From contig JAKJHU010000005.1 in assembly GCA_022316685.1 (NCBI GenBank), positions 16,346,707-16,410,706 of the forward strand: a stretch of 64,000 bases of DNA. Reading direction: 5' to 3'. A program made the translations under genes and the position numbers. A model generated the notes under the pieces. The model saw nothing but the letters and a program-made list of their open reading frames with translations, did not search any database and was not told the origin of the DNA. This document shows, piece by piece, positions 38,721-53,900 of this stretch (positions within the stretch are counted from its first letter, which is position 1; the number at the start of each line of letters is the position of its first letter). This DNA is from Progne subis subis (lineage: Eukaryota > Chordata > Aves > Passeriformes > Hirundinidae).

Positions 38721-41700
38721 GACACCCCCGGTACCAGGGCTTTGGGCTTGGCGACGCTCTCGGTGGAGGGTCGGGGCCTGCAGCGGGAGTTTTATAGCAG
38801 CTGGTGTGGAGCTGTAGGGTAGGACGGGTACCCCCGCCTTGTGGAAATGCTCCCTTTGCTGTTCCAGGTCCGAGGTGAGCGTGGCAGCGGGAGGAGGGGA
38901 CATTGTAAAAGTGGCCGATGTAAATAGTGAGCCCGGGCCTGGCGCGCCTGCCGACGTTATCGCTGTTTTCCTGGTGAATCACTCGCCCCTGCATTAGGGA
39001 CAGGAGCTTCTTCAAACTCAGCAACTCAGTGGAAGGTTCCGCTCCGCTTTGCATGCAGTGCTGGGCGCTACATCTTAATTGAAGAAGCCCAGTAATAAAA
39101 TCTGAGGATACTTGGCCAGAAGCAATGTGCTGCTGTGCTGTGATCCCCTCCACAAGCCGTTCAAAGGCAGAGGGCTGTGCCAGCAGGGCGAGTGGAGCCC
39201 TCCTGACCGGTCATCAGGCTTGTGCTTTGCTGGCAGTGCAGCCCTTCTGCTTGGAGCCTGGGGATTGTACAATTGCCCTGGATGGAAAAGAAGGAAAAGG
39301 GGACGAAAGTAAAGAGTTTAAACATGTTAAAATTAGAAAAGTGGTGGTAAATGGTGGCATTGTTATAACCTGTGTCTGTGTTTGCTTCATGAAGATGCCT
39401 TTCGTAGTCTTCGGAAGAATAAGAGGTAGTACTCTTCTTGGTGGGTTACACTGAAGTGAAACTCTTGAGAGAGGAGAAGAAAAGAGACCATGAGCTATAT
39501 GTAGTCATTAGCACCCTCAGGCCACCATTAGTAGGCCTCAGAGAGACTCGCCACACATTGCAATCAGATTTTCTGCAAAGGTAATTTCTCCCTCGGTGCG
39601 CTTGATCTGAGCACTTGGTTCAATGTACCATGAGGGAGAATTGAGTGAGAACAAGCAGCATGCCAGATATATCAGGCTTCTCATCCATCTTCCTTTTTCC
39701 ATGAGATGTTTGCCTATCCAGCTGCACAAGAAACTGGGCACCTTGAAATGGTCATCTGAGGTACATTTCCAGACTTCCCCTTCCCTCTCTTCCCCCATAG
39801 TTCTGGTTCCCATTGTTCATTTTCCTATTCTTTGCTTCATTGTAAGGCCTTTAAATGCTTTGTGCACTCCTAGGAAACATAATTCTCTTACTTAAGGCAT
39901 TTTGCCAAACACTAATATGTTCTTTTAGGCTTGTGAAAGCTATGTGCTTCCTTCACCTAGTTCATCATAAATATTAGTGTGGATGAATCAGACAACTATA
40001 AGCATGTTAATTGTTATCCACATATGCTAAGCATTGGTGATGCATTAGGCCTAATAAAATTTCAGGCTTCTGTAATTTAGTTTTTCATGCTGAGCAGTTT
40101 AAATGTCACTGCTTTAAACTGCATCTTTGTTCAACAGAATCATTTTTAGGAAAAATGACTAAAACACTGACCAGTGGCACAATCTAGTAATTATTTAAAA
40201 AAACCCCAAACATAGAGCTGTTAGATGATTCAAGCTTGGGTTTAGTGGATTTCAGCATCAGTAACATGGCAAGGCTAAGGGAATTGTGCAGAGTAGGTTG
40301 GAAGTTACCTTTTGACATCCCTTCTGTTAGTGTTGATGCAGTTTCAGATAAACTTTGCTTTTTCCTACCAAATATGGATTTAAGTTTGACTTCTACCTGA
40401 AACTAGAGGATAAAAAAAGATCTGGAAACTTTTCTTTTAAGAAGTCAAGAACAGTTTAATTTTACTGCTACTTTGTATGCATATTTGTTATGTTCCACAG
40501 TTGGTTTTATTATGGGGGCCTACAGCCTGCCTGTGGAGCAGGATTTCAGCACATTAGGATCTGTAAAAGCAGAAAGTGGGAAATATAATATCAGTCTCTA
40601 AATATTTTAGCTTAAGTATAAAGGAAAAAAATACTTAAGTCTGGGAAAAAATTAAACCTTCCTCATCCCCTAGCAAAAATAATGACAGATTTAGTGCTCA
40701 CCTGTATCTTACTAAGTCAGTTGCTGTGAGTCAGTTATGACAATCCCTCAGGTTCTGCAGCAGGATGTCCTTATCTTTTCTGTAGTTAACGTTGTGACTT
40801 GCTGAATTTTTTCCCCACGTTTTTCAGCAGTTCATCGCTTTTGTCTGTGTTTTCACCCTGCCTGAAGAATTTTACACAGTCTATCTTTTGGGAGGGGTAG
40901 TTTATAAAGGAAGCCATATATTGTTTAGGAGAAGCTTTGTTGCTGTGACCTTTATTTAGGGAAAAAAAAAATCCCATAAGGAAAGCCCCATGACTTCTTT
41001 CTAGATAGTTAAAAGCATAAAATCAGATTTAAATTCAGATTAGATTTAAGTTTTCAAGTGTTCTGTGGAACACAGTATGTACTTTTTGCTTTCGAAAGTT
41101 AAGGGTCCATGTAAACATTTCTAGGTCCTAATGCTATAACTTTGGTCAAACAGTAAAACTGTTGCTTAAGGGTTCTTAGCCTAATGTATCTGGGCTAGAT
41201 TTCTGGGAGAAGGAGGATTCTTCAAATATCTAAATGAGAAAATACAAAGTAGATTAGATGCTTATTAACTGACTGGAGTCTGCAAAATATTTGTGTGACT
41301 GCTGTGAAATCTGACATATGTGGTGCTTGTCACCTTTTTTCCTGATGGAGCTTTCAGGAATGACACTGGGGAGCTGCTTAGATGTGGAGACTTTCTTGTC
41401 TCTACATTCAAAGCTAATGGAAAAGTGCATTTTTTCTTATGCCTCACAAACACCTTTCTAGAAAGTATGTTGATACTGAGGTTCATTTTCTGTTTTGGTA
41501 TGGAGTGACCATGTGATGTAGGAACTAATTAATGCAGAAATTATGAAAAATATATTCAGTCCTTCAAATTCTTTAAACCTCAATGTACAGTGAGGTCCTG
41601 CTTCAGTTAGTGTTAATAAAATGTTCTGATGCTTTCATTTCATTTGTGCCTGTAGATTCAGTTCCTTGGACTTTCTACAGTAGCTTGACAAGATGAACTG

Positions 41701-44700
41701 CACTAGGTATACTCCCTTTCAGAGGCAGAAGTGTTGAGCAGAAGATAAACTGTGCAATCAGAACTCACACCTGACTGAAACTTTTAGAGGAACTGAAGAC
41801 TATCACAAGTGCAGCTGCATTCCAGTTTGAAGGCGAAGTGTACTTCCTGCAACTGCAGCAGGCTTTTAACTTCCTGTTTTGTAAGTTGTGCAGCCAGTCA
41901 TAGCAAAATACGTCACGACAGAGTAGTTAAATGCTGTGAAAGTGAAATGGGGTATTTTCAGTGGAAATTCAGTGTCTTGATGAATGCTTCTATCACCCTG
42001 GATGGAAAGAAGTGCTTGGTGCATGCCTGTTTTGTTTCCTGGTGGTTGAAACCGTGACCTTGTCTAGGTCATTAGCAGTTGACTTTTCAAGGGCTCAGGT
42101 TATCTGTGTTTTCAGAGGAGTTTGAGTAACTCAGCACTAACAAGTGAAGGGGTTGTGAGTGGAAGTAGGGTATTCGTCTGGTTCAGATGCCCATGTTACT
42201 GTGAGAACTAGAGGTAGAAAGTGTGGTGAAGATTGGAAGGGGCTGACAGCTGATGGCTGTCCTCTTTATTTCTCTTTCTGTCTGTTCCCCAGACCAGTCA
42301 CTTACTCTGTCACCAGCTGTATTATTGAAATACTCAGGAATAGCTCTGTTAGCGGAAGAATGTGCATGGAGTAAACCCATGTGAATTTACGTGGCTATCC
42401 TACAAATTTACTATAAATCTCAATTCTTAACTATGTGAGCTGAAAATAAGAACTGTGTCATCAATTAGGGAGATCTACATGTGCAGAAGAAAAGCTGAAC
42501 TATATCCTGTGGATTTTGCAGTCTGTCATCTGAACATCTCACTATCTATTGTGTTTGGCTGTAGTAGAAAGTTGAAAAAGTCTTAAATCTTACCTATTGA
42601 GCAATCTACTTTTGTCAGTGTAGTGGAGTGTAACTCACATAGTATCTTTAAAGATGCTTACAATTAGCTGTAGAAATTTGCAAGACAAAAGTAGTAACTG
42701 CTTTTGTCAAGACCTGGATTAAATATTCAGTGTATATCTCTTGACTGTAAATGCCTGAGAACAGTGTTACAGGCAGCTCCTTGGTGACTACATATACAAA
42801 AGAAGAAAAACCAATCATGAAATACTATTTTTGTTAATTCTACACAAGGTAGCTTCATCTTTTGCCATCTCTTCTCCTTAGCAGTGGCATTTTAACATTA
42901 CCATTAAATAGACATTTAACTTTTAACATTAACTATAATATTTAACTAAAAAGTTTTCTAGTCTGTAGCAGTGCAGTTAGCATGCTACTGAAGTATCTAG
43001 AAATAGTCATATTTTTTAAAAAAACCCTGTCAGCAGTTCTGAGGAAACTTTTTCAAACTTAGTTTTTAGGCGGTTTCTTTGGATTTTATGCCTATGCCTC
43101 TATTTTTCACTGAATTGGTAGAATTCCTTACTTAGTTAATACACCAAGGTATAGAGCCATTTATTTGTTCTAAAGTTTGTGTGGGTTTGGTCTTACAATA
43201 CAAATTCAGTGCAGTGTTGCCTGGAGTTTCCAAAAAGATCAAGGGCTGTAATGGCAGCCTTGGCCCAGATAAGTGGGATTTAGGCTGGCTGACTGACTCC
43301 AGACTTCAGTCAAAATAACTTGAATCTGCATGTGGTACAGACAAAGACAGGAAACGACACTGCAGACAGCTATCATGACTCTCACACAGTAGTGCAGCAA
43401 GTAGAAGAGTGCCAATACACTCCCTGTCACCTGTCTGCAGTCAGATTGTACATTACCAGGGGATACCTCAGGGCCTGAAGGACTCCAAGCAGAGTTTGGG
43501 ATTGAAGTGAAACAGCCATTTCAAAGTCATACAGGGTTTGTCCTTCACGGTAGCAGCAGCTTTTTCACGGGGCACAATTGATGTCACCTGCAGGGCAAGC
43601 AGGGGTGGACCTGACCTCTGGAGTTATGTCCCTGGTGAAGTTTTGGTGGAAGGTACAATGTCAGGACCAGTACAGTGTCTTGGCTCCACTAAAGGTCATT
43701 TCATATTACAGGGATATGAAACCAGTCATGTTTTAAAACAGCCAGGGTATTGCTGCCTGTATTAATTCAGGCATTCTCAAAGGAAATACTTGGAAACAAG
43801 GACTGTTAATTGTATTTAAAAAGAAGTTTGTAAGGGCTTGTTTCCAAATTGTAGCATGGCTGCTGTCATACTTGACAAATCAGTTGGCCTTTTCATTTCC
43901 TTCTTTTTTACACAGTAAATGTGCTTTCTTTTTCTCTGTACCTGAAACAGTTTTAGAGTTGTCTCTTAACCAGAAGCTGACAGGCCAGGAGAAGATTACA
44001 TTGCTTGGAAGGTGCATGGTTTGGGTTGAACAGTGAAAATGTGGGGAAGTGGTGAGGTTAAAATGTTCAACCTGTGAAGATGATGTGCAGGAGAGCACAG
44101 CCTGGATGAAATTGTGGGATTGTGTTAGAAGTGAGTGTGCTTGATTACTCTGCATTCTCACTGCAGAACAAATAAACTGCCAGTTTTGATTTCCACAGGT
44201 ATTGTAATCTATGTCTTGTTAATTTCAGTTTAGGATATGAGCACATGAGCTTGTGCTGAAGTTTGATCTGTATGGGTGGAAAAACACCCCTAAAAATATG
44301 TTTGAGTACCCAAGTTTTTGAAAAATTAATTCATATTGATGAACACAGCAGCTGAAACAGGTTAAAGTGCTAATTCATAGAACTTAGGTGACACTGGGTT
44401 AAACTAAAACTGAAGTTGATACAAATGATTGATATTTAGAGGAAACTGGGTGCTGCCTTTTTTCTGATGATTTGGGTGATATCTGCTGAGGTTTTTTTCC
44501 AGTGATTACTTATGCTGGATTGTACTGGTGGGATGGGTGACATATGGTACGTAAATAACAATATAATTGGTTTGGGACGTAATTCTTCAGAGGGTTTGAC
44601 ATTTTCAGATTAAACATACAGCTTTTTTTCTGGAATGGCAGCAAATGAAAATTGCACTCTTTCTTTGATTACAGTGGGGAAAATACATACAAAGTTTCAA

Positions 44701-44909
44701 AAAGAATAAATTCTATCTTTGAAGTACAGTGCTTTTGGAGAGGATAAACATTAGAGTATGGAGTTTTTTTAAATCTTCTCCCATGTATTCTTCAAAAAGA
44801 TGAAGACCTTTATAAACCAATGACCAAAACATAACTATTATTTTCTGTAGGTAGAGTCTGTCTGTCATTTTTCTATTGTGGATGATCGTGACAGCGGATC
44901 TGCTCAGCC
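38426..44909. other. STX7: STX7 intron 1 (inferred)
   Basis: About 6.5 kb between the island donor and the start-codon exon. A possible alternative 5' UTR exon at 38711-38874 has a pyrimidine-rich CCCCGCAG acceptor and a GAG/GTGAGC donor. The exon with the start codon may begin after the AG at 44892-44893, or after the TTTTCTGTAG ending at 44850. No other gene is recognised. Confidence 0.5.
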
Positions 44910-44991
44910 ATGTCGTACGGACCAGGTTTTGGGGATCCTAATCAACTGGCCCAACGCATAACTTCTAACATCCAGAAGATCACACAATGCT
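44910..44991 (+). CDS. STX7: STX7 coding exon 1
   Basis: Encodes residues 1-27 (MSYGPGF to KITQC) and the first base of codon 28. The ATG context is GCC ATG T. The donor is TGCT/GTAAGT. Confidence 0.95.
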
Positions 44992-47900
44992 GTAAGTCGC
45001 ATTTGTGCATGTTCTGTGTAAATTTTTAGTAATGGTGGTGCCCCCATTCGAGGTGAGTTTCTCAGGGTCATTCGTGGGAATTAACTCTGATTCTGCCTAC
45101 TCATTTGGCAGGTTTGTGGCACCCCACACAGCATGTCCATTCCTTCCTTCATGTGCATGGTTAGCAGTGATCAGTACAGATAGTATCACTCTATATTCAC
45201 CAGTTTTGTCCTGGGAGTTAAAGGGCACTTTAAGATGGTAGGTTGAGGTGTTTGCTGAGCAAGGATTGCATCAAGTATTTGCTGAAGCTTGAACTTTTTA
45301 GCAGGGACAGAAGCTGGCCTTGTAGCTTCCCTTTGTCCCTTGTATGTCTTAGATAGGTAAATAAGATTTTGCAAGTTTTAATATACCAGTGCTTAGTTTC
45401 ATGTTACTTAGTATTTTTTAGGCATCTAACTGCGATATTCAAGCTAGAGGTTAATTAGGCTGCTGAGATTTTCAATCCTTTTTTTCCTTTTCCATCATTT
45501 TCCATTTTATTTTTAATGTGTGTGAAGACGAAGCAAATACAACTTGATTCACAAATGATCTAAAGTATACAGTCCATCAGAAGGGAGGTAGTAATGAAAG
45601 AGCATAGCTGGTTTTGGTACATGTGTTTTATGTTGTGCAGGATGCAGAGTGCATGCAGAAATGAGTATTTTAATGTTAAAACTTCAGATGAGTTCTGGAC
45701 AGTAAAGTGTGTCAGGTGTTTTTAAAATTTTGATCTCTGTTTTGCAAGACAAATTCTAGAAGTTGGTATTTGTAGCACAGGTTAGTGGCACAGATTGGGT
45801 TTTTTCCTATTTTTTCAATTATATTTTGTATTTTCTTCCAGAAAGAATTTCTTAAGATCTCAACAGACAGGAACAAAAATTGCAATTTTGCATTATTGAA
45901 AAGTTTCTGTACTTCAGGGTTGTGTTTCCACAACCTAAAGTTAACAAACCAACTCTGTAAAAGTCCTTGTGTGCTTTAGTTCCTAAAATCTACTCAGTGA
46001 ATTCACTCATTCTGATGGCTTCTAACATGGTCTTCCAGAGGCAGCTGCCAACATATGACAGACACTGTGGCTCCAAGATGTAAAAAATGGGTTTTCTGTC
46101 AGGTGAAAACATAAAGTCAAGTCAGTGATTGAAACGGAAGTATTGTGAAAGTTGCTGAACATAATTAACTGTCTTGTGCTGGACATCAGTGATTCCTTAA
46201 TCCCATCTTTCCCCTTCTGTACCTTCTCTTCCTTCTTCTGTGTCTCCTCCCCAAGGCACGCTAACAGCAAGCTGCCCATGCATAGATAGGAGATATGCCA
46301 GAAGATTTATCTGCAGTCCTGCTGTCTTCTGTATTTTGAAATTTAGATGGCTAATGTCTGAGCAATAGATAGGTGCTACTGCCATGCCAGGATCCATGTC
46401 CAAATGTTTCCTAGCCTCACTGCTGCGTGGCTTTAGAAACAGGAGATTTGTTCTGAAAAGCTCCAGCCAAGCACTTTTCTAGTTCTGGTGGGCGCACAGC
46501 TGGATTCCATCTCTTGCCCTTCTGTGGATCTGACTGAACTGTAACCACTCAGTTACTCTTGCAGTCCATTCTCTGTTAGATTCTATGAGGATCTAGATCC
46601 TGTGGACACCCTGAATGTGTTCCCTGAACTGCCGTCTCTAAGGACTTATGGATTCTTTTCTAGCTTTTTTTCCTGTGAGTAGTACCTGTCCAGCTTTCAA
46701 TTGGAATGTGTGAGCTGCAGGAACTTCCAGGTCAAATGGGAAGAAACCTGCAAGCGTACGCACCTATAGTGCTACTGAGATGCTGAATATGTCTCCTAGA
46801 CTGCGATTTATCATCTTGGTTAGGAAGGAAGGGGAAGAGACACAGGAATCTTGACCCTAAATGCATGGGTTTCCATCTAAGCAGTTGACTTGGTTTTGCA
46901 CTTGTGCCCAGAAATGCTAAGCATTTGTGAGAAGTATCAACACATTTGAATTCTTCTTGGTTAACCTGGAGGTGTGTAGATACTCTGGTTTTCAGAGTGA
47001 GATTAATAGAGGAAGTGAGTTTCATTTCAGATCACGAGGCTACTTCAGGAGGTACCTCAGAACTTGTTCACAGTTCTGCTAACATGCAAGCAAAGTGGGA
47101 AGACTACTACAGAGATGGAAATGAGATAACCAGTTAGTTGAAAGGAAACTGGCCCTTCCAGCTACGAGCTGGCCCTTTAACTTGTTGGACAATAGAGAAC
47201 TTCCTATATTAAATAATTGTGCAGCCAAGATTTCGTAATACACCTGAGTTTATAGGAAGTAGCATGGGTGAGAACAACAATCTTTAACATTTCTTCAAGG
47301 TTGAATTACATACCTTCCTAAGTAATAAATCTGATCTGTTTCAAGATAAAGTATGTATATTAAGTACCTCAGGCTTCATAATGCATGGGCAGGATGCTGC
47401 TATTATATTAATACTCTGGTTTCTTTCCTAGTTCATCTAGCCCATTGTTATTGATTGACTAGGAAGACTCCTCTCTATGCTGGTTTAATACATTACTTCA
47501 ATAATTATATCACTTGCAAGATAGTATTCTTTTTGGTTTGGGTTGTTCTTTGTAAATGGAAGGACCTACATTTGTGTTTGGTTAGCCTTTTAACTTTAAA
47601 AAAGATTTTTTTTATCTGTTGATCCAATCATGCCATTGATTGTTTTATTGAAGATGTGTTAAGAGCTATAAATTGCTTCTACCTTGTACAAACCTTTGTT
47701 CAACTACTGCAATAAATGCTGGGCTGTTTAAGTTTCTTTGGAGGAGATGGTGTTGGTGAGTCCTTTTTAGGACCTTGAAGATTGAAATTGATGTAGCTAA
47801 TGGGAAGCAGCATATGCTGCTGTCTGTACTGTGAGGTCTCTTACACCTGCCTGTATTTGAGTTCCCCAGCCCGAGAAGATAGAAGCTTCTATCAGCTGTT

Positions 47901-50900
47901 CTTTAGAGAAGGATGTGCTTTGTTTCACATTTCCAGCATTTCTGCAGAAGTGATTATAACATCACTTAACATCTAGAGAACAGTCTGCTTTCCTCAGCCT
48001 GAAATTCACGTTTTATCAGCGACATCTCCGAGCTGAGATTTAGGGAACTAGTCTATGGGGTATTTCTCTATTACTTTTGTTACAACAGTTTCATTGAGAA
48101 ACTGGAGTTGCAAAACTTGAGTCTGCTCTTGAGATCCAAAGAGAGTGGTGGGCCTCAGGCAGGAGAGGGAGTGTTAGGCTCTCAGACTGACTCTTGGAGT
48201 TTTAGAGTATCCATGTGACTCTGAGCAGTGCTCTGAAGTCTGGGGAGTCTGAATCACATGTGCTCGAATGAGCTGCAGTGTTGTGTGCTGAACCTCGGTC
48301 AGGTCAGCGATGCCTGCAAGCCATGTCTGGTTTTGGGTCTGTGTTAACAGTGATGAGAAGCAGATCTGCAAACAGCTAAGGGATCTTCAGATTTAAATAA
48401 TAAAGCCAAAGAAGGGTATAGTGAGCTATACTTGGGCAGCTGCTAAATTTCTGTCTTACTAGAACACAACTGATGGTTAAGGTTTGATGGTCTCCCTGGA
48501 TTCTAGTCCAAAGTAACTGTAATTCTCATTCCAGGCCTATATTATATCTGTTTATAAAATCTAGGTGACCTACATTTCATGTTTTAAAAGTCCAGTGCAT
48601 TTAAAGGTGGTTGAGGTTTGTCCTTAACTTTCTGAATACGAAGAAGAATATGGAGGAGAGAATATGTGGAAGAATGTATGTAGGATGTAAAGCTCCAACC
48701 TGTCTGGCCTTTGCAGACAGAGAACCTATTATCAAGGTGTTTTAATCAGTGTGTACTGAAGGAGCAGTTGTTCTAGAGATGGGTTTCCCAGGTAGCACTC
48801 TCAGTTATTTAGCAGCTTAATGGCAGTGCTATTAAATTGAGACAAATCTAAATGCCTTCCTTCAATATTTCCTTGAAATATTTCCTCTTGGGTGTTTGTT
48901 TACAGCAACTGGATAGACAAGGAATGAGTATGATACACAGATACAAGATGAGCTATCAAAAAATGTTTTTCTGCAAAATATATTTCTCTGTGACAAAACA
49001 AATTCTGCCTGCTTACAAAATTGTATTTCTACCAGGCGTGTTCATTTACCCTACTGGGATCTGCCTAGGAGGATGAGTGCATTGAATCCATATGTGATTG
49101 TTTATTGGTGGGATTGTTTGTTTTCTTCCATCTGTTTTGGAAGGGCATACAAATTTATAAATCTGATCTTACAGCAAGTGGACAGATGAAAGTAGATTGA
49201 GCAGAACAAACAAAAATTCTAATTTAAAGGCTTTAAAATATGTAGCTTTCAGACTTCTCACAACTGAAGATGAAGGGTAGGAGTTTTTTGAAATCTGACT
49301 GTTTTCTGCATTTTAGGGAACTGGTTCTCTTTGTGTGGCTAAAGGAGGAAAGGATTTTATTTAAAAATATGTTCCCAAGAGGGAGAAAAATTGGAGTTGC
49401 ATTTCTGTACAGGAGCAACAACACAGAAATGTAGGAAGGATGCAGTTAGAGGACTAGGTGCCTCTTGCTCAGCTAGAAAGATTTGACTCATGTCTGTGAC
49501 AGGAACTGTACGAGAAGTAGCCAGCCATGCTTTTTCCTCCCCCCACATACTGAAATAACTCTGCTGTGTGTAGGTCATTGAGGAAGCAGGCTAGTATGCC
49601 TTTGTTTTGCTTTGTAGTTAATATTTTATTTGTAGCTACCAAATATGTTACTTGGAGCAGTAAAGAAGAAAAGCAGTAATGGTGCTGAAGAAAATCGCTG
49701 AAGAAAGGCAGTAACGGTGCAGGCTAGATATATAACTCTCAAGTCTCCACTGGCATCTTGAGCTGGGCTTTGGGAGCTGTCCATTTAGTAGCAGTTTAGA
49801 ATGATGCCTTTTGCTTGGGAACACAGAACAAAGCCTGATATTGGTAAAATATACTCAGGTTTGGGGTTTTAAACACTTCTTTTAAAGCATTTTTTTGTTT
49901 TTGTTTGCAAACAGTGATCAAGCAGCTGGAGACCCTACACTAACTGTAGTAATGCATTCATATTCCTTCCCTACCAAACCCTTCCTTTGCTACCCAACTC
50001 CAGGTTGTGTCAGCATTTTGTGCAGAGTTGGTTACAAAACCAGTAAGAATGGCATTATCTACCCTTGCTCAGTATTGGCACGGTGGGTCACTGATAGAGT
50101 ATGTGATTTGTTCATTCACACTGAAGATCAGCCCAGCTCAACACATTCTCTGCATGCTGCAAGGTAATAAAAATAAAATCAAATAAAATTCAGTAGCTAC
50201 AATCCACATATGGTTGGAGGGGTTTGGCTGACTTTGAGAGATACTTTCTCATGGGGACTTCTGCTTTCTGCTAACTTCCTTTGATGTTTCTTAAGGCAGC
50301 ACAAGCTTCAATTCATATAAAGCACATTCCTGGAAGGTCAGCTTAAGCCAGCAGAGATCCCTCTCTCGTGTGATACCTGTCCTGTGACAACAATTTTGTT
50401 CAATTTCTTTTACATCTCAAGTTTTGTATAAGCTACTATTTTCACTGAATGTTGTTAAAATAGGAGTCAAATTAGATAAATCATATGACTTTGCCTGTAA
50501 CATTATCTAACTGTAGAAAATCATAAATGTAGATTAAACCCTGAAAAATATTAAGACTTTTGATAGATGCTTTTATGTTGTGCTTTAAGCCCTGTAGGTA
50601 GTTAAAATGTTCTGCTAAAAAGGCTGAAACATTCACGAAAAGCTGTATCTGTCACTATGTTTGAAACACCAGCAGGTTCGCATGATTACTCTTGGCTAAA
50701 GAAGAACACAGATGGGCCCGTGGAAAGTAAATGAGATCGCTGAGGTGTTGAAATCAGAGCCTGTATGAAAACAAAATTCTGTTTTGTCTATATATAAAGT
50801 GTGGTTTTGTACAGGTGTGGCTCTAAAGAAAACAGGCTCCCAGCAGAGCTTGCTGAAACTTCTAACAGTGGTATTGTCAGAATTTTCCAATTAGATGCAG

Positions 50901-53900
50901 TTAACCAGATTTAACTTTGTGGGAACCAGCTGGAACAATTTCTATATTATTATTGTTGCTTTTGTCCGGAAGGTTTCTTGGATTTAGAATGAAGTTTCTA
51001 TAAAACCTTGAAATGACTGGGTATTTGGGGATTTTATGCACCATTTTATCGTTCCACATTTCATTTTCTGGATTTCTTCCAAGGCTGAGGAATTGAGGAG
51101 AAAGTTAGTTAATTTGGTTCTTTCTAAATGCTTGTCTTTGCAGTGAGGTAAAGTTACGAAGCTCACAGTTCTTGTAGAAATAAACTATTTCTGAAAATCT
51201 CAAGCCTGAATCGTATCCATGCAGTTCTTAAAGGCTTTGTTCTATGTAAAATAGCATATACATTTAAAGATGTATGCCTCACAGATTTGTGTATGAATCT
51301 GGAAAGTTTTAAGATATTTTTTCTGTGTTTTGTCTTATTTGTCTTTGTCTTATTTGGATGACATTGCACAAGAGGGACAGGGATTTATTTATGCTAGCAG
51401 CAGAATTGACTGAAAAAATGAGTCTTCCATGTATGCCCCAGCACAGTTTCAATATGTACAGAAAAGGCAGAGTTTTTCCTTGACTGACAATGTATTGCAT
51501 TATAATTATTATAAATAGCAAGGTGTCCAGTGAACACATCCACAATTTTACTGCAACAGTTGCTTTTGTTGATGGAGCGAGTAAAAGTGGACTCAACTTG
51601 ACAAGATAACTTTTGCAAAACAGCCTGCATTTGCAGCAGAGGAGAAGGGATGTGGCCAGGGTTCTCATGCTGCTTCCTGTCTCTAGAGAGTTGTGTTTCA
51701 GATCCCCTCTAAGGTACTTCAAGTGCCTGCTGCAGCTCAGTTCTGTTGGATTTTCTTCCTTGTGGACAGGAGATTACATAGCAGCTTCATTATACAGAAA
51801 GCCCTCTATCAAATCTATAAAACTGCTATGCTGGGGGCTGAACACCTGTCAGGGTTTAGAATAAACCCAGGCCAGTGATCGATTGTGAGTGACCCCACAG
51901 TAGCAGCTACTTGCTTGTGTTGACCAGTCTGTGGTGTATTGTGTCTCCTTCCATGTCAGCTCTTGAGGTAGCTGCAGTAATGACCTGGCCTCTTAAAAAC
52001 CAGACTTCCTTCTTGTGAGTGGGTTGGGTTATGGTGTTTGTCCAGTTACTGTTTACTGCAGAACTATGCTTCATTTTCATATTTAATAAACTACTGGTAT
52101 TTTTTAGAGAAATGTTTGAACTTAACGGGTTTCAGGAAGTTACCAGGGACACTTTAAGATAAGAATACAAAGTGATTGATTTAATGACTTCCCCTTGGCT
52201 GAGCTGTAATAATTGGTTGCATGATCAGTTATTGTGCACTTAAACAATGTATGTTTAGTGTGTCCTACGCCCACATTACAAGAACAGCCAATTCTTCAAT
52301 CCCGCTTCACTGTGTCCTTGAAAGGCCATTTTAGAGGGGAGTACACTAGAATGGAATAATTACAACACTGAAAAAACTGAGGGCAGATCCTGAACTCGAG
52401 CCATTGTTGCTGGTGTTCCTGGTCACTCTGGGCCATGATTCTATTTAGAAATGCCAGAAGCTGTAACAAAATATAAAGAAAAGATTACAAGACTGGATGT
52501 TTTCCCACTCTTCGGTGCTTACTGAGTCTTTAGTCCTTAGAGCACAGAGGACAATCTTCAGGCCCATCCTCATCTTATTTTTTTCTTCCCACACATACAC
52601 CAGTTACTGTTCTTCTGTGCTGATGCATTCTCCTGTTTTAGAATAATCAGTGTTACACACTGAGTTAAGACAAAATAAAGTAAATTACTTAAAAGCAAAT
52701 TACTGATTCCAATTAGGTGAGTTCCTGGGGATGCTTTCTAGTGTAAGCTGGTGTCTTTTGACTGGTGTCCTGGATTTGATTCCTCTGATAATCTGTCACT
52801 CTTGGGCTAGCAATTTAGCACTGTGGCATTGTGATTTATGTAAAATTTGAGGGAGTATGAACTAGACTAATAGCTTTAAAGAGGGTCTTACACAGAAGAA
52901 TATCTGATGAAGATATTGCAACTAAATCAGAATCATTGACTCATAGAAAGGCTTGGATTGGAAGGGACCTTAAAGATCATCTAGTTTCCACCCCTGGACA
53001 TTGCTGGGATGCCACTATATCATGTTGCTCAAAGCCCCATTCAACCTGATTGTGAAAGTTTCCAGAGATGGGGCATCCACAACTTCTCTGGACAACTTGT
53101 TCCAGCGCCTCATCACCCTCACAGTAGAAATTTTTTCCTAAACCTATTCTCTTTGAGATTGAATCCATGACTCCTTGTCCAATCACTAGATGCACTTGTA
53201 AAAGATCTCACTCTTCATTTTCCTTGATCCAGGAATGTTTTCTGTAGCATCTCTTCATCTTTGATCAAGTATCCTCAGCTGAAGTGCAGAAGGAAAACAC
53301 ATTGAATTGGATTTGAATAAATTGAGGAAGTCTGTTGTCCCCAGGCAAAAGCAGTTTGAACTGGTGTAATTTTAACAAATAATTCTTTTGTTCCAATAAC
53401 CTGCTCTGAAGGGACTCTGAAGTTTATTAGATTCCACACAATTTAATCTGTAACTGGATATGCTGTTGGTTGACTCACTTGTTTGGCTGCAGAGAAGTAG
53501 GAGATTTCTTCATAGTTACCCAGCCGGTCACAGCGCATGTGAGGTATTTGACAAAGCATTTCTGCAAGGTGACTGTGCTGGTGCTGTAGTCACTGCTTAT
53601 TTGCCTTATGGAGCCATAACTGGAGCATATGCTCGCATGGACCAAATCAAATGTTGTGTTAGGTGTACACAAAGGAACACTTTGCTGATTCCGTTTATTC
53701 TCTTTTGGGCTCAGGAGTAAGGAAGATGACAGAAAACCAATGTCTTTAAACACCTGTTGTTGTTTTAGCCCTGTGAACTTCAGATAGTTACTATAACCCT
53801 GTCTGTCCCTTTTTAAGTATAGGATGGTGACATAGGTGGGACCATTACAATTAACATTCAGGAGGAGCTGTTCTGCTCCTTCTTCCTGTGAGGTCCCAGT

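Noticed and set aside
38123..38817. Long overlapping frames of 150-212 codons on both strands in the CpG island
   Set aside because: They are open in several phases at once because the DNA is very GC-rich and rarely spells stop codons. The products are Pro/Arg/Gly-rich with no domain. The region is better explained as a promoter and 5' UTR.
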